From Hippasteria phrygiana (lineage: Eukaryota > Echinodermata > Asteroidea > Valvatida > Goniasteridae): a stretch of DNA of 64,000 bases. Below, piece by piece: positions 31,592-43,418 of this stretch (the stretch's first letter is position 1; each line of letters starts with the position of its first letter). Position numbers and translations under genes: made by a program. The notes beneath the pieces are model-generated. The model had not been told where the DNA came from and searched no databases. It was given only the letters and a program-made list of their open reading frames with translations. The stretch lies in assembly GCA_037893225.1 (NCBI GenBank), contig JAZGUH010000122.1, forward strand, positions 124,001-188,000, in the 5' to 3' direction.

Positions 31592-34500
31592 TTACGGACA
31601 GCAGTACGCCCTCATTGTGCTAGCTGGGCGTGGTGTATTGGCGATTACACTCTCATAACACTCATCGCCACCCCAGAACTTGCAGTCAAAGACCTTGACG
31701 TCACGCCCATCCACGTCATAGTGGCCCCAGACCCCATTCCAGTACCCATGATCCCTAGCCGACTTTAGCTCGGGGAGTGAGCACAGGTGGAGGCCTAGAG
31801 ACTCGCAGAAAACCTGGGCCTGGTCGTGAGTGGCGTAATGTGTCTGAGACAAGAGGAAGGCTGAGCTACCGGGACAGCAGTAGGCACCAAGAGCAGGCTC
31901 CCCGGCGTGTTGGTTGTAGTCAACCCGTACTTCGCCATCACTAAGAAGATTCGCCTGAAGGTACTTCATGGCGGACCAACCGTATTCATTCGTACCCCTG
32001 AAGTACCCGTGATCGTTGCCATAAGCCAGCTGTACCAAGAGACAGAGTTTGAAGTCCAATCCACGGCAAGCGACTTGTGCTTCGGAGTGATTAGTGAACT
32101 TCGCTGGGGTGAGCACAGGGTGAGTCAGAGGGCAGCAGTATGCGCCGACCGTCTCCCCGTCTTCCATGGGAACCGTCAGGATCTCTCGCCCCTCGTAGAA
32201 ACACTCCTGCCCTGGGAGGGAGTAATCGCATGAGGTCACACGCGCCTTCCTGTTGGTGGCGCCGCTGTAGAGCCCAAACTTGAGGTTTCTGTAGCCGAAT
32301 TCGAAGGCGATTTTCATCTGGGGCAGGGTGCAGGGTTGCATTCCGCACGCCGAGCACCGTGCTTCAGCTGCAGCCTCATTCTTGCAACAGGAAGTATCCT
32401 CCATGAGGAGTATGTCCCAGCCTGGGGATTGGAAATAGAAAGTATAGTGTCCAACGTAGGTGTGAAATTCAACAGAGCTTTTTGAACTGATGTCGACTGA
32501 ACCTGCTATCATATCTTGTGAATAAAATGAAATTTGGGCCACGGTGGCAATTTGGAAATCAAGCTAATCGATTGCAGTTACTGCACCGAAATGTGACGCC
32601 ATTTGGCATTGACAAATGCGTTAAGCAACATGCACACGTAGTCCATAATTGTTTGCACTGCACTCTCCGATCTAGTCTATGCTTAGCAATTGTTTGTGCT
32701 TATAGCAGCTCCGTGAAATTGGCCCATGGAGAGAGTGGGGAGAACATGGGTCGACATTTTGCTTACTGTTTTTTTATGAAAATTGAAAGCAGCGCCTCTT
32801 TACAACCAGTATAACTCCCCCTGCTCCCCCCCCCCCCCCCTCGGTTTTCCTCCCGCTTTTAAGTTTTGTTTGTGTTTGCCTGATTTATGTTGATTTTTGT
32901 GTTGGATGGAGACAACTTCCCGGAAACCTCAACTTTCTTTCGATCCATCGGATCCAAAACTGGTGTCTCCAGGCCCCGAACCCAGCAAAAGAACCACATT
33001 GATAAGAGACCCTAAAATATGAATAGAAATCTTTAGAAACTCAATAACAGGTGGAGGTTTTTGAGATGCTAGCAGCAAGCAGGCATACCGGCCCTTTACC
33101 ATTGTTCTACGCGCGCATGCTCAGAACAAGCAAAAAGGAACAGTCTGTCTGCTGCCCTCCAGCGTCTCAAAAGTCTCCTTTGTAATAATAGTTTTTAACG
33201 TATTTCCCAAAACGTTTTCATAAAATCAGGTATTATCATTAAATTGAAAAAAAATATTCAGGGTGTTTAACGACGTTGAAATAGCCAGTAGCATAGCCAC
33301 GTTCTGTTCAGAGGGAAGGGGGAGGGGGCACGGCTATTTGCATGGGGGAAAGTGAAATTTTTCCCAGATTGTCGGGACCAAATTGTAAAAGTTTATAGTT
33401 AAAAACGTGTCTAGATCTATTTCGGGGCCCGACAAAATAATTTGAAAAGCGGGTAGAGGCGGTTTATGTACAAAAAGAACGGATATCAACACATTACAAA
33501 TGACGTGACGTCAACCCATTAACAAATTCTAACAAACAAACAAACAGACGTGCAAACAAACAACAATACACTAACAGACACACGGAATCATGTTGCAGTT
33601 GTACTGTGCGTAGTATAGTACTGCGTACTGCGTGCGCGTGCTGGGGGAGCACGCGACACGCGCGGCGGCATTTGAATTATTTTATAACTGCCATCGCATG
33701 CTACATACGTGTCGTGATGAATACGGAGAAACTGGGTCAGCTGACACCCACCAACCAATCAGTACCTTCGTCGACATTTCTGATCGAAATGACATCACAA
33801 GTTTGCAAAGTCCTCTCCGATTGGCTGGCGCGCGGGGTCGCATAAATTAGCATGTCCGCATATATCAGACGTTGATATGCAATGCAATGCATGCAACGTC
33901 TGATACTCAGTCTAAGTCTATTGTGGATAACAGTCAAAATGTGTCGGTTTAAAAGATTGCTAATCCTCCAATTTGTTTTTACTGAATTATTACGAAATAC
34001 CTTACTAGACTGAAGTTAATAGTACCGTAGTCTCAATCATCCTGTGAAATGATGGCACCAGGTGTTCTGTCGTTGTCAAGAAACGTTGAAATTTGTATCG
34101 TTTTCCAACGATTTCCAGCTGGAAATCGTTGAGAAAACTGCCCTGTAGCCTTTAGTCAAGACGCGCGTGGCTACCCGGACGAGTGGCGCGCCCCGGACCA
34201 TGCTGGCATTCGGGGCGCGTCACGTGTCCAGGTAGCCACGCGCGCCTTGACTAAAGGCTATCATCCGCCTGACGGTTGAAAACGAGCGCCGTCTTTCTCT
34301 CGTTGTTTCGCCATCCAACAACGCAAAACTTTGAACAGGTCAGTGGAACGATATTTCCTACAAAATACTAACCCCCAAATCCGCCCATTTCTGAAAATTG
34401 CAACAATGACTATATAATCATGTACACTACCTCTGAAGGTATGATATAGCAGTCGGAGACAGTGTTCATACTTTGATTCAAAATATACATGAAATAATAA

Positions 34501-34913
34501 AACTGTGAAAGTTTAAGCTCAATCCCTCAACCGCGTCACGAGAAAATAGTGACAAACCTTTCTGTTTTTAACCGTGGTTTTGTGCACGTTCAAGGTGCTT
34601 CGTTCGATCTTTGAAACTGAAATAAGCCACTGCGTTTGTCGAGGTCTTCAGAAACAATATCTCGAGGACGACCGCATTTCAGACGGAAATAGTTCTCATG
34701 AGGATTGGCACTGGTACAGGTTACATACACAGTAAGCTTTCATTTTGAAAGTTTAAATGTTTTAATATCAGTACCAAAGCCACACATATCTTTAAGAATA
34801 TTGTAACATTGTAAATTCAAAGTTGCAATCTGCCAAAACTTACTGTCATCCGGCGTACACTGTTGTGCCAGAAGTACGGGCAAAAACAAGACAAATACGA
34901 AGGCAGTCTTCAT
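31592..34913 (-). CDS. Secreted cysteine-rich three-module protein, unit 1
   Basis: Exons 34913-34844 (signal peptide, 23 codons plus one base) and 32421-31592, giving 299 aa. Splice signals: cag|ATG acceptor, GACA|GTAAGT donor, and a tttctatttccaatccccag acceptor, both ends in phase 1. Modules: residues 25-121, 122-207 and 208-299, each closing with AYCCP and holding paired cysteines and a Q/E-L..A...GY core. Predicted extracellular, disulphide-rich, soluble (no membrane helix). Related to the other copies by substitutions and two small in-frame indels against copy 0, which argues that the frame has been maintained. Ligand and role unknown; lectin- or Link-like binding is a guess. Confidence 0.78.
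33575..33915. other. Unit-1-specific replacement segment in intron-2-side DNA
   Basis: Within intron 2. Unit 2 has a different ~470 bp here (46765-47235) that resembles copy 0. The unit 1 segment contains a perfect 12-bp hairpin tatcagacgttg (33863-33874)/caacgtctgata (33894-33905) and accaatcag. No coding capacity seen. Confidence 0.6.
34148..34258. mobile_element. 111-bp TA-flanked MITE, unit 1
   Basis: Inverted ends gcctttagtcaag and cttgactaaaggc, extended through cgcgcgtggctacc/ggtagccacgcgcg, flanked by TA on both sides as for Tc1/mariner-mobilised elements. Within intron 2. Same element at 47491 in unit 2; absent from copy 0. Confidence 0.8.
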
Positions 34914-35140
34914 CTGTCACAAAATAGAAAAGTAAGGAAAACTGAGTACGGCAATTTCTAACACAATTTTCAAGTGTCACAACAGGCGCCGATGGCACCT
35001 CATCCTACAGTAAAATATTATATATGCGTTCATTTTCCCGTAAATTATCCGGTTAGTAATGAACAATTATTCGGAAAACAATATTTTGTCCGTGCACTTA
35101 AAAATGAAATACCAGACAGAAAAATAGGCTAAATGCATAC

Positions 35141-35226
35141 CTTCACGTTCTTCAAATCGTCTGATGTAAACTGTTGCACTGAGATTTAGGAACACCGTTC
35201 TGTGCTCGTTCGTTGTTATATTTATA
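35141..35226 (-). promoter_or_regulatory. TATA promoter and 5' UTR exon, unit 1
   Basis: TATAAATA at 35226-35219 on the minus strand, presumed start near 35196. Leader exon ends at 35141 with AAG|GTATGC. Intron 1 is 227 nt. Confidence 0.72.
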
Positions 35227-35416
35227 CAGATAACCCTTCCCCAACTGCAAACATACGTAATTATATATTTGAGAATCACGGTATCTGATTGGATAACTTG
35301 GTTAGCAACTACGGTGACGTCGTGCAGAATTTCGAAGCTAAATGGATTTGACAGCTTGGAAAGGACAATAAATTGATGTCACCAACAACGAAAACATTGA
35401 TTTGACAAAATTAATC

Positions 35417-36050
35417 CAGATGTTCAGTGATTTTGTTATTTGAATAAAGTTTAATTAAACTGTAAAATGTCATTGATAAGACATTAATTGTAGCACATAA
35501 TTTGTTTAATGGATTTACAAATGAATTTGAGCTAATACAGATGTTGAGTGATTTTGATATTTGAATAAAGTCTATTTAAACTGTAAAATGTCAAAGACAT
35601 TAATTGTAGCACATAATTTGTTTAATGGATTTACAAATGAATTTGAGCTAATACAGATGTTCAGTGATTTTGTATTTGAACAAAGTTTAATTAAACTGTA
35701 AAATGTCATTGATAAAACATTAATTGTAGCACATAATTTGTTTAATGGATTTACAAATGAATTTGAGCTAATACAGATGTTCAGTGATTTTGTTGTTTTA
35801 ATAATGTTTAATTGAACTGTAAAATGTCATTGATAAGACATTAATTGTAGCACATAATTTGTTTAATGGATTTACAAATGAATTTGAGCTAATACAGATG
35901 TTCAGTGATTTTGTTATTTGAATAAAGTTTAATTAAACTGTAAAATGTCATTGATAAGACATTAATTGTAGCACATAATTTGTTTAATGGATTTACAAAT
36001 GAATTTGAGCTAATACAGATGTTCAGTAATTTTGCTATTTGAATATAGTT
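35417..36050. repeat. 121-bp satellite upstream of the gene, unit 1
   Basis: Six units starting cagatgttcagtgatttt at 35417, 35538, 35654, 35774, 35895 and 36016 (116-121 bp spacing). AT-rich with inverted motif tgtc..tgataagaca. Begins about 190 bp upstream of the TATA box. Absent from copy 0. Confidence 0.92.
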
Positions 36051-36124
36051 TAATTCGTCAAACAATCCACAAAGGAAACTGACTAGGTAAATTTGAATAC
36101 ATTTTCAAAGTGAACAAAGAAACT

Positions 36125-36196
36125 GGCAGGAGCGGGATTCGAACTTGCGATCTCCGGAATACCATATCGGTGCTCTACCAACTGAGCTATCTTGCC
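36125..36196 (-). repeat. tRNA-like SINE head, unit 1 (left)
   Basis: 72 nt with good A box (TAGCTCAGTTGGTAGAGC) and B box (AGTTCGAATCC), a near-complete acceptor stem (GGCAAGA/TCCTGCC) and a GGT (Thr-type) triplet at the anticodon place. Anticodon and T stems have mismatches, so it is a tRNA-derived SINE or pseudogene, not a working tRNA. Confidence 0.7.
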
Positions 36197-36437
36197 CTAT
36201 GTTGGCGGTCTCCCAAATTGTCAGCATCTTTGTTCAGGTGGGCGCTAGTCAGAAGTCATAAACCCAGAATGCCGTATAGCCAGGGATCACACCCAATTTT
36301 ACGATACAACATGGGAAGCGACATTGCGGGGATCACTCAATGAGGATACGACCTTTTAACTTATAATTCGTCAAACAATCCACAAAGGAAACTGACTAGG
36401 TAAATTTAAATACATTTTCAAAGTGAACAAAGAAACT

Positions 36438-36509
36438 GGCAGGAGCGGGATTCGAACTTGCGACCTCCGGAATACCATACCTGTGCTCTACCAACTGAGC
36501 TATCTTGCC
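36438..36509 (-). repeat. tRNA-like SINE head, unit 1 (right)
   Basis: Second tRNA-like copy, same promoter boxes, slightly different anticodon arm. The flanking 36561-36652 is the inverse of 36246-36338 near the left copy. Confidence 0.7.
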
Positions 36510-36652
36510 CTATGTTGGCGGTCTCCCAAATTGTCAGTATCTTTGTTCGGGTGGGCGCTATAGTGATCCCCGCAATGTCGCTTCCCAGGTTGTATCGTAA
36601 AATTTGGTGTGATCCCTGGCTATACGGCATTCTGGGTTTATGACTTCTGACT

Positions 36653-37207
36653 CCCTGTGGCTCCTTTTAATATTTTTCCCTACATATTTTGCCTGGGGTG
36701 ACTTTGCGAAGAGATTCATCAATAAATTATTGTTCCCACTTGCAAACGACAAAGACGGCTCCTAAAATATTGGCGGTGATTGGCGGTGGACAGTTAGAAG
36801 AGTCTCAACGTTCTTTTTGATCGTGCAAGGTTTCACAAAACAGTTTCCGCGAAAAACAAAAACGTCCCGTATACATTACAGAGAAACACGCCCCATTGAA
36901 TTTGCTCATAATTATACTTTTCAAGGTCAAACAATCAGATTTAAGCTGTTGACCACTTTTCCCCAACGGTTTTAACTCAAGTATACAGTTTAATTAACGT
37001 CTAAGTTTTTAAAAACATATTCCTGCAAATTGAAATGAATGGTAACTGGGACTAGCAAGCGATGTTTTATTGTAAAGCGGCCATTTACAACTCAAAATGG
37101 ATGCGTAATGCTGACTGAACAAAATAAAGAGTCTTCATCAAACAAGAAATATAAACATATCATGTATAACCCGATTTCATATTTACATTCTTTAGTCGTT
37201 CACTTTC
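36653..37207. other. Unit DNA without recognised features
   Basis: Nearly identical to 56529-57080. Short frames only. Confidence 0.4.
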
Positions 37208-37652
37208 AAGTTTCAAGTTTATTCACACACATATTCCAACGTTGACAACAAAAAAGTCATAATACAAATAACCACACAATATTAATGCAAGAATTGAAAT
37301 AGAATGAAAATTGAGCTAAGAACATGTCAACATTCGAAAAAAGAAAGAAGCCGAGGCTTTTATTCCTTTCCCTGCCCCCTACCCCTAAGCCCTTACCCCA
37401 ACGTCGTACAAACAACGGACAACACACACAAACTACAATAAACAGTTGGACGTGCAGGAGATCAGACCAAAATTGAATAAATTTAATAATATCATTGAGC
37501 AAATTCAATTTGAGTTTTTTCCTAAAGGTTTTGAGAGAAGAAGAGTGCTTGACATCATCAGCCAGACTATTCGAAAATTTGATTCCACGTTGTTGGGGAC
37601 TATTTTTAAATAAAGAAGTGCGTTTCTGGCTGCTTGTTAGAAACTGTTGCAT
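37208..37652 (-). pseudogene. CR1-like LINE 3' end, unit 1
   Basis: On the minus strand, the end of a reverse-transcriptase ORF (about 37650-37480) carries the typical QQRGIKF..SLADDVKHSSSLKTFRKKLK pattern (non-contiguous here). Then follows a 3' UTR ending AATAAACTTGAAACTTGAAA: a polyadenylation signal plus short terminal repeats as in CR1/L2-type LINEs. 5'-truncated, inactive. Confidence 0.7.
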
Positions 37653-37861
37653 AGAGACGCTGGATTTATTCTATATTTTTGTACATGGAACATCACACTG
37701 TGAAATACTCACTGAATCATGCAGGATGCATCGATAAGTACTGCATGTATATCTGTGGCGCACGAAAAGGGGGTGATAACGGCACTGGAGCTTCCTCGAG
37801 GTTGTCATTTTTGTGTTTGAATGTGTGGAGCACGCAAAATACACAATACATGTCCAACATG

Positions 37862-38056
37862 TTACAAGTAAAATGGAACCGCAAACCTTTCATTCATTAA
37901 AATGGAAGCACCACCGTCAAAAACAGCCATACCCCCCTCCCCGTTTGCCACTTTTAAAATTTGAAAATCGTTATGCACAAATTTAGGGGAAAACTTTGAG
38001 GCCCCCCCCCCCCCCCCCCATCCCCCGTCAAATCCTGGGTGCCCACTGATGTACAT
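37862..38056. repeat. Oligo-C tract element, unit 1
   Basis: Run of Cs near 38000-38019 within C-rich context (cccccctcccc at 37935). Also at 57877-57897. Confidence 0.5.
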
Positions 38057-38344
38057 TTTATATATGTCGTTTACACTGTATCTCCTGTAACACTCTTGCA
38101 GGCTATAGTATAAGGCAAAGTAAAAAAGGTTAATCTTCCGTACTCGCTTACTTTTTGAAAACCCTCACTCTAAAAACTGGTCTTAATAGGACAGAACAAT
38201 GGGATTTTATGCATGATGCACAAATAGAAATAGCAATAGCATAACAATTGAAATTAGCATAACAATGAGGAACCTTAAAATCTTGATAAGACAGAACAAT
38301 ACAGAATATGCATGAGTTGAAACACAAAAGAAACAATGGGGGAC

Positions 38345-38625
38345 CATCAGCCAATCAGAGTGAAGCGCATCATTTGAAATGGACTAATGAGATTCAAGGA
38401 ACGTATTTGAAATCAACCATTCAAAGTTCAGCGAATTTCTTGAAATGGACTAATGAGATCTAAGGAACGTATTTGAAATCAACCAATCAGAGTGCAGCGA
38501 TTCTTTTCTTAAATGGACCAATGAGATTCACGGAATGTATTTGAAATCGACCAATCAGAGTACAGCGCATCATTTGAAATTGACCAATCAAGGAACGTAT
38601 TTGACCAATAAGATTCACAAAAATA
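38345..38625. repeat. CCAAT-box minisatellite, unit 2
   Basis: As in unit 1 with some CCAAT boxes mutated to ctaatgag. Confidence 0.8.
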
Positions 38626-38948
38626 AATAAACAGTTTTAAAAATTTCCGAACATTTCTGAAACAAATATTTCCGAATTTTGTCGAACATTTCTGAAAAAA
38701 TCTTAATGTTTTCGTACATTCCCGAACATTTCCAAGAAAAAACCCAAAAAACCAAAAAAAAGGAGTATAGACCTATAATGAACTTAAAATGGCGAACGTA
38801 ACAAAAAGTGGATCTTGATTGGTGGAAAAAAGGAACATTAAAAAAATTTCAGGAAAAAAAATCATTTGAATCTCATCTGGCAATGCATATTTCAGTAAAT
38901 GTTTCAAACTGACTACATCATTTAACAATTTATCGGTCTGAAAGCATC

Positions 38949-39083
38949 ATGGAAAACTCTGGAATCAGCATGGGACCTAACTCTTTACATCGACTAAGTC
39001 ATTTCTCTACTTCACCAACTGAGCTTCAGTTGAGTCTACTTGCGCATAATCTCTTGAAAGAAACCGAGCACGTAGCTTTTTGA
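38949..39083 (+). CDS. Hypothetical 44-aa ORF, unit 2
   Basis: ATG at 38949, TGA at 39081. Ser/Leu/His-rich, no signal peptide. Preceded by the CCAAT minisatellite. Could be a first exon, though the downstream gtagct is a poor donor. Confidence 0.3.
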   Translation: MENSGISMGPNSLHRLSHFSTSPTELQLSLLAHNLLKETEHVAF

Positions 39084-39514
39084 TGTCAACAGCCATGGGA
39101 GATGGTCATGTTTGCTCTAGGATCTTCAAAAGCAGACATTTTTAGACAAAGGAAAGAAAACAGATATAACGAATGGGGGCAATGTTTTAGCGCGCTAATT
39201 CAGTGGAAGCATCGCATGTACCGAAATGCCACGATAGATTATTATCACCTATCAACAATGTAATATTACCCATAGGGCATATGAATTTTTGTTACCGAGC
39301 GCATAACCAAGGGAAATACATGTAAGGGGGTGAAGCGTTGGTAAAATTACTGTAGTCCCGAAAAGGACTGGTTTGCTGTACTCACGTAAGACTTGACGAT
39401 GTCGATCTTGGGATGCTATCAAAAGAAAATAATATGATGAACGCAACAGCATAGAAATCTCTCTTATTTGAATATGTGGGGGCCCTAAAAAGAGCCGGTT
39501 AATTTGTTGAAGGT

Positions 39515-39853
39515 TTACACCTTCCAGTGTCGCATGTTCCTCTTCGCCATCAACCTTTTAGCATGCAGCCACGTCTCCACATCCATGTGGGGGTTTCCGT
39601 AGAGCTTCCTCTGCTCGTACAGGGACTCTTTGGAGATGGTGCGGTCTTTGTCTAGCATTTTCTTGTTCAGCATCTTGTTCGCGATCCTGTTGAAGATCAG
39701 CGCGCAGGATTCAAGGTACTGAATGAGATAGCCGTCGCCCTGGAGGTCCTCAAACATCTAGCTAAGATCTTCAAAGCTTCCCTTCATCTCTTCTACAGGA
39801 AAGTCCTCGTCAACCATAAACTCCAGCTTCGAGGCAAGCGCATAGAACTCCAT
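39515..39853 (-). pseudogene. 113-codon frame split by a TAG, unit 2
   Basis: Same as unit 1 apart from one residue change (Pro to Leu region near codon 43). The TAG is retained. Confidence 0.4.
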
Positions 39854-39918
39854 GATGAATTATACCCCTATACCACCGCGGATGGGGGCTTTATGGAGAA
39901 ATGAGGGATTCAAATTTA

Positions 39919-40177
39919 CGCGCGGAAAGGACTCCATTGTTCACCCTTCATTGATTGACAGCCAGCGCGCATCAGCGTTCGGGATCCAGCACGGTCTATT
40001 GTTCCCCCCGCCCTCTACGAGAAAGTACTTAGCCACACTTAGACCTACGGCGCCCTATTGTTCCCCTACGTTGATTGAAAGGCAGCGCTCATCAGTGCTA
40101 GGGATCCAGCACGGTCTATTGAACCCCGGCCCTCAACGAGAAAGTACTTAGCCACACCTGGACCAACGGCGCCCTTT
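39919..40177. repeat. ~120-bp tandem repeat, unit 2
   Basis: Two units; third resumes at about 40490 after the inserted element. Confidence 0.75.
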
Positions 40178-40490
40178 ACAGGAATTCGCCGACGCCATTT
40201 TTACAGTGGTGCCGCGCTCGTGTGCAGGCTGCCCGCGTTCTTTATTTTGAGTCGCGTGCGCATTTTGGCAAGTTGTAAACACCCTGTTGGTCGAGCTTGC
40301 GTGGAGGGCGTGCGTCTAACACGCACGCGAGCGCCTCGCCACCGCAGTAAATGCTTCTAATTTTGGTCGCCGGATTAGTCTATTGACTAATAGGATTGCC
40401 AAGGTAAACACGCGCCTCAAAAGTGAGAACGCGTATGACCCGCGCGCGAGCGCAGTACCGCCTGATTGGGTACCTAAAGATGGCTTCTAA
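40178..40490. mobile_element. ~315-bp GC-rich inserted element, unit 2
   Basis: As in unit 1; partial inverse of 5745-5985. Confidence 0.65.
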
Positions 40491-40753
40491 TTTTTCTCTC
40501 AACGAGAAGCTACTTAGCCACACTTAGACGCACGGCGCCCTGTTTTTCTCACGCGTTGATTGACAGACAGTGCTCATCAGCGCTCAGGATCCGATACGAA
40601 GATATTTTCCCCCGCTATCTTGCTTGAGAGGAGCATTTTGACTATAAGGGCGTCATTCCTACTGTCGACTTCATACTGTACGGATCGTGGTAGATATCTT
40701 TACCATCACAATGTTTTTCAGAATATCAGATGTTGGCTCGCTTTCTATAGCCG

Positions 40754-42416
40754 ATTGCCAATTCTTTTTCGATTTGTTCGTGCTATCTTCCGACGAAAAA
40801 TTCGGCATCCTTCAACGAGGACCAACCCGGTGAAAATCTGGCCCACGAACTTCCACTGGATCGGGAGCAGCAGTACCCCTGCGCGCATCTGGTAGAAGAG
40901 AGCGAGAAAGTCGCCATTGATCATCTTCCCCCTGACTTTTACGCAGCTGAAGACAACCTATTCGATGACATTTTAGCTGAAGGGGGTGAGCACCGCGAAG
41001 ACGAAGACATGTACGTGGATTGGGACGAGCTGGCTGAAACTTTGGCCCAGATGAGCACGCCCCCATCATCCCCCAAGAACGAAACAATCTATGCGCTGAA
41101 ATTTCATCGGAATGGGGGAGGGGGGGGGGGACACCAAGCGTATTTAGAGGATGATGACATGTACGTGCAGTGGGACGAGCAGGCGGGAACGTGGACCCAG
41201 ATGAGCATGGTTGACATGCACGGCTACGGGCGTGTCAGCGTTAGAGAACAGCCGGGAACCAGCGGAGAGGGTGCTCCTGGATGGACCTGTCCATGACGGC
41301 CACGGACGTGTCAGCGTGGGGGAGAGGCCGGGAACCAGCGGCGATGGTGCTTCTGGACCAGACAACGCGGGGGCTGACAGTGAGGACTCTGAGTCGGAAT
41401 GGAGCGGGGACGACGAGCGACCACGCAAGAGATACAGGGGTGCTGCGCCAGAAGATTACTATAAAATTGTGAGTGTTAAAGAGAAGAATATTAAGAAATT
41501 CTAAGCCTATACGTACGATTACAACATACGCTTTAGAAATTTAGAAGAAGCGAGCCTTCAGGAGGCTATGCCACTTTTAGGGAGTATTTTTGAGAGTATT
41601 ATTGAGCGTTTAGGGGAAGGTGTACGCATGGCATTTAACTCACCGGTCTTAAATGTCCCCATCTCACTTCCGTTCATGCGTATAGATCAGTTAACGGTCG
41701 AGCGCCTGTTTGATAGAACACAGACAGTCCTAAACAGCTATCAGTTCATTAGATTCGATGAGCCATTACCATTCACTTTGTGCACATGAAATGCAAAAAA
41801 GGGGGGAAATGTAACACCCCCGCCCGTCTCCTAAAACTCGAAGAACTTCTGGCCCAAACAAAATGCATCGCAAAAATTTAAGATGACGGAACCGGTACTT
41901 GTCTAGCACGCGCTATTGCGGTTGGTAAGGCTTGTCAGCAACTAAGTGGAAATGAATTGAAATATATTCTCAAAAACAGAGCAAATTACATCGATCCTCT
42001 TATCGATGACTTGCATAATAAGGCTGGTATCAGGCAGGAAACGCTGGGCGGGATCGAAGAGCTCCAGCGGTTTCAGGATGTCCTGGAAAAGTATAGATTA
42101 ATTGTATTGTCCAGAGAGCACTGCTACGCTAGCATTTTTAAAGGTCCCGAGAAACCTAGAACGATCTACCTACATCTCGCTAGGGGGCATTACGACTTAA
42201 TCAAATCCATGTCGGGGTTCCTAAATCGTAGCAATTTCTGCGACGTTTGTCTCAAGGGTTATAATAATGCACGAGCAAATCACGTCTGTAATATAGCTTG
42301 TAAGCTGTGTTATTCCGTAGGAGGTAAGACCGGTTAAATTGATACCTGGGTGCACTGTTCCGAGTGTAATCGTAATTTAAAAGATGCCGTATGTTTCAAT
42401 GACACTAAAACTAGGA
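40754..42416 (+). pseudogene. Polinton polymerase B N-terminal region, broken (unit 2)
   Basis: Better preserved than in unit 1. The acidic leader is open from about 40813 past the G tract at 41116, the SLPFMR block is an uninterrupted 73-codon frame (41568-41789), and the Cys-rich 126-codon frame (41957-42337) is intact. Frameshifts still separate them, and the catalytic domains are missing. Confidence 0.75.
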
Positions 42417-42758
42417 TGATAAGTAAAAATACGTGATGAGTACCATCATTACAGCTAAGCGCGGGAAGCATTCTTGCATTAAATCATCCAGCACCACTAG
42501 ATTTCTGTACTTCGGGTCGATGAGATCTGTCCAATCCTTCGGCAACCCCTCCATCAACTGAACATCAGGTAGATGGCGAGACAGTTCCTCGTAGGCCTTA
42601 TCATCTGAATACAAAAGTTCCTTAACCCTTGATGGTTCGGTAGTCACTTCGGTTTTGGGCATGTTGACCCTCTGGCCAAACTTTCCCCAAAACCTATTCA
42701 ACATTAGTTTCGCCAGCGCTCTAAGTCCGGGGTAACCCATCCAGTAGAAGCTGATCAT
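42411..42758 (-). pseudogene. Polinton polymerase/ATPase-like chimaera (unit 2)
   Basis: Same 115-codon frame and translation as unit 1. Confidence 0.6.
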
Positions 42759-42860
42759 TTGAGGCCCTCACTAGTATGACCCTCACTGGATGAGACTTGG
42801 TATGACAGCCCGCTTCACATAAAAATGTTTACAGTATTATGTGAGATGACAAGCGTACAT

Positions 42861-43102
42861 CACTGATCTCTATGTAAACTGGATAGCGCATCGGCTGGTC
42901 GCGTTGAGGCCACCGTCCGCCATGTTATCACTCCCAATACAATAGGTTTGCAAACCTTGTCCCCAGGGTCTCATTTCATCCTCGTTCTCCTTACGTACAT
43001 ATCAGTGGTAAATTGGGAGTGGTAATATGGCGGGGGCTGGCTTCAGTTGCTTGTACAGCGCGCAATGGCCAATGAGCTATCCAGTTTATATAGAGATCAG
43101 TG
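42861..43102. mobile_element. 242-bp MITE, unit 2
   Basis: TSD gcgtacat at 42853-42860 and 43103-43110, same insertion as in units 1 and 3. Confidence 0.92.
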
Positions 43103-43235
43103 GCGTACATGTGACGGGAGCGCAGAGCCCAACTCAAACCACGCCTCGCACGTCCTGCTGTATATGCTGGGTGATGATGGCCGCCTGTAACCTTTGACCT
43201 CTCAACCTGCTCAACCAACAACATACCGGTACTTA

Positions 43236-43418
43236 TTATCGTACCATATATGGCTCAACTGAGACCTGCGTATTTCCTGCATTTTCGCCATTAGATTCAA
43301 TCCGTGCATTTAGACGATTATCAGTAATCTCGAATTTCGAGCTGATGGCGTAGCTGCCATCTGCAGGTAACTTCCAGAAAAGACCACGAACTTTGACCGC
43401 AAAACACTCCAATGCCAA
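43236..43418 (-). CDS. Hypothetical 60-aa ORF (unit 2)
   Basis: As unit 1 with a Glu-to-Ala change at residue 7. No family recognised. Confidence 0.25.
   Translation of the reverse strand: MALECFAVKVRGLFWKLPADGSYAISSKFEITDNRLNARIESNGENAGNTQVSVEPYMVR

Larger units (their letters stand above)
23935..38065. repeat. Unit 1 of the ~13.1-kb tandem repeat
   Basis: Phased here on gtcgtttacactgtatctcc, which recurs at 38066 and 57945. 14131 bp long because it carries an extra 836-bp hAT element and a second SINE module. Most aligned blocks differ from unit 2 by only occasional substitutions. Confidence 0.9.

Noticed and set aside
36125..36196. Functional tRNA-Thr gene
   Set aside because: Mismatches in anticodon and T stems and repeated SINE-like context argue for a tRNA-derived element.
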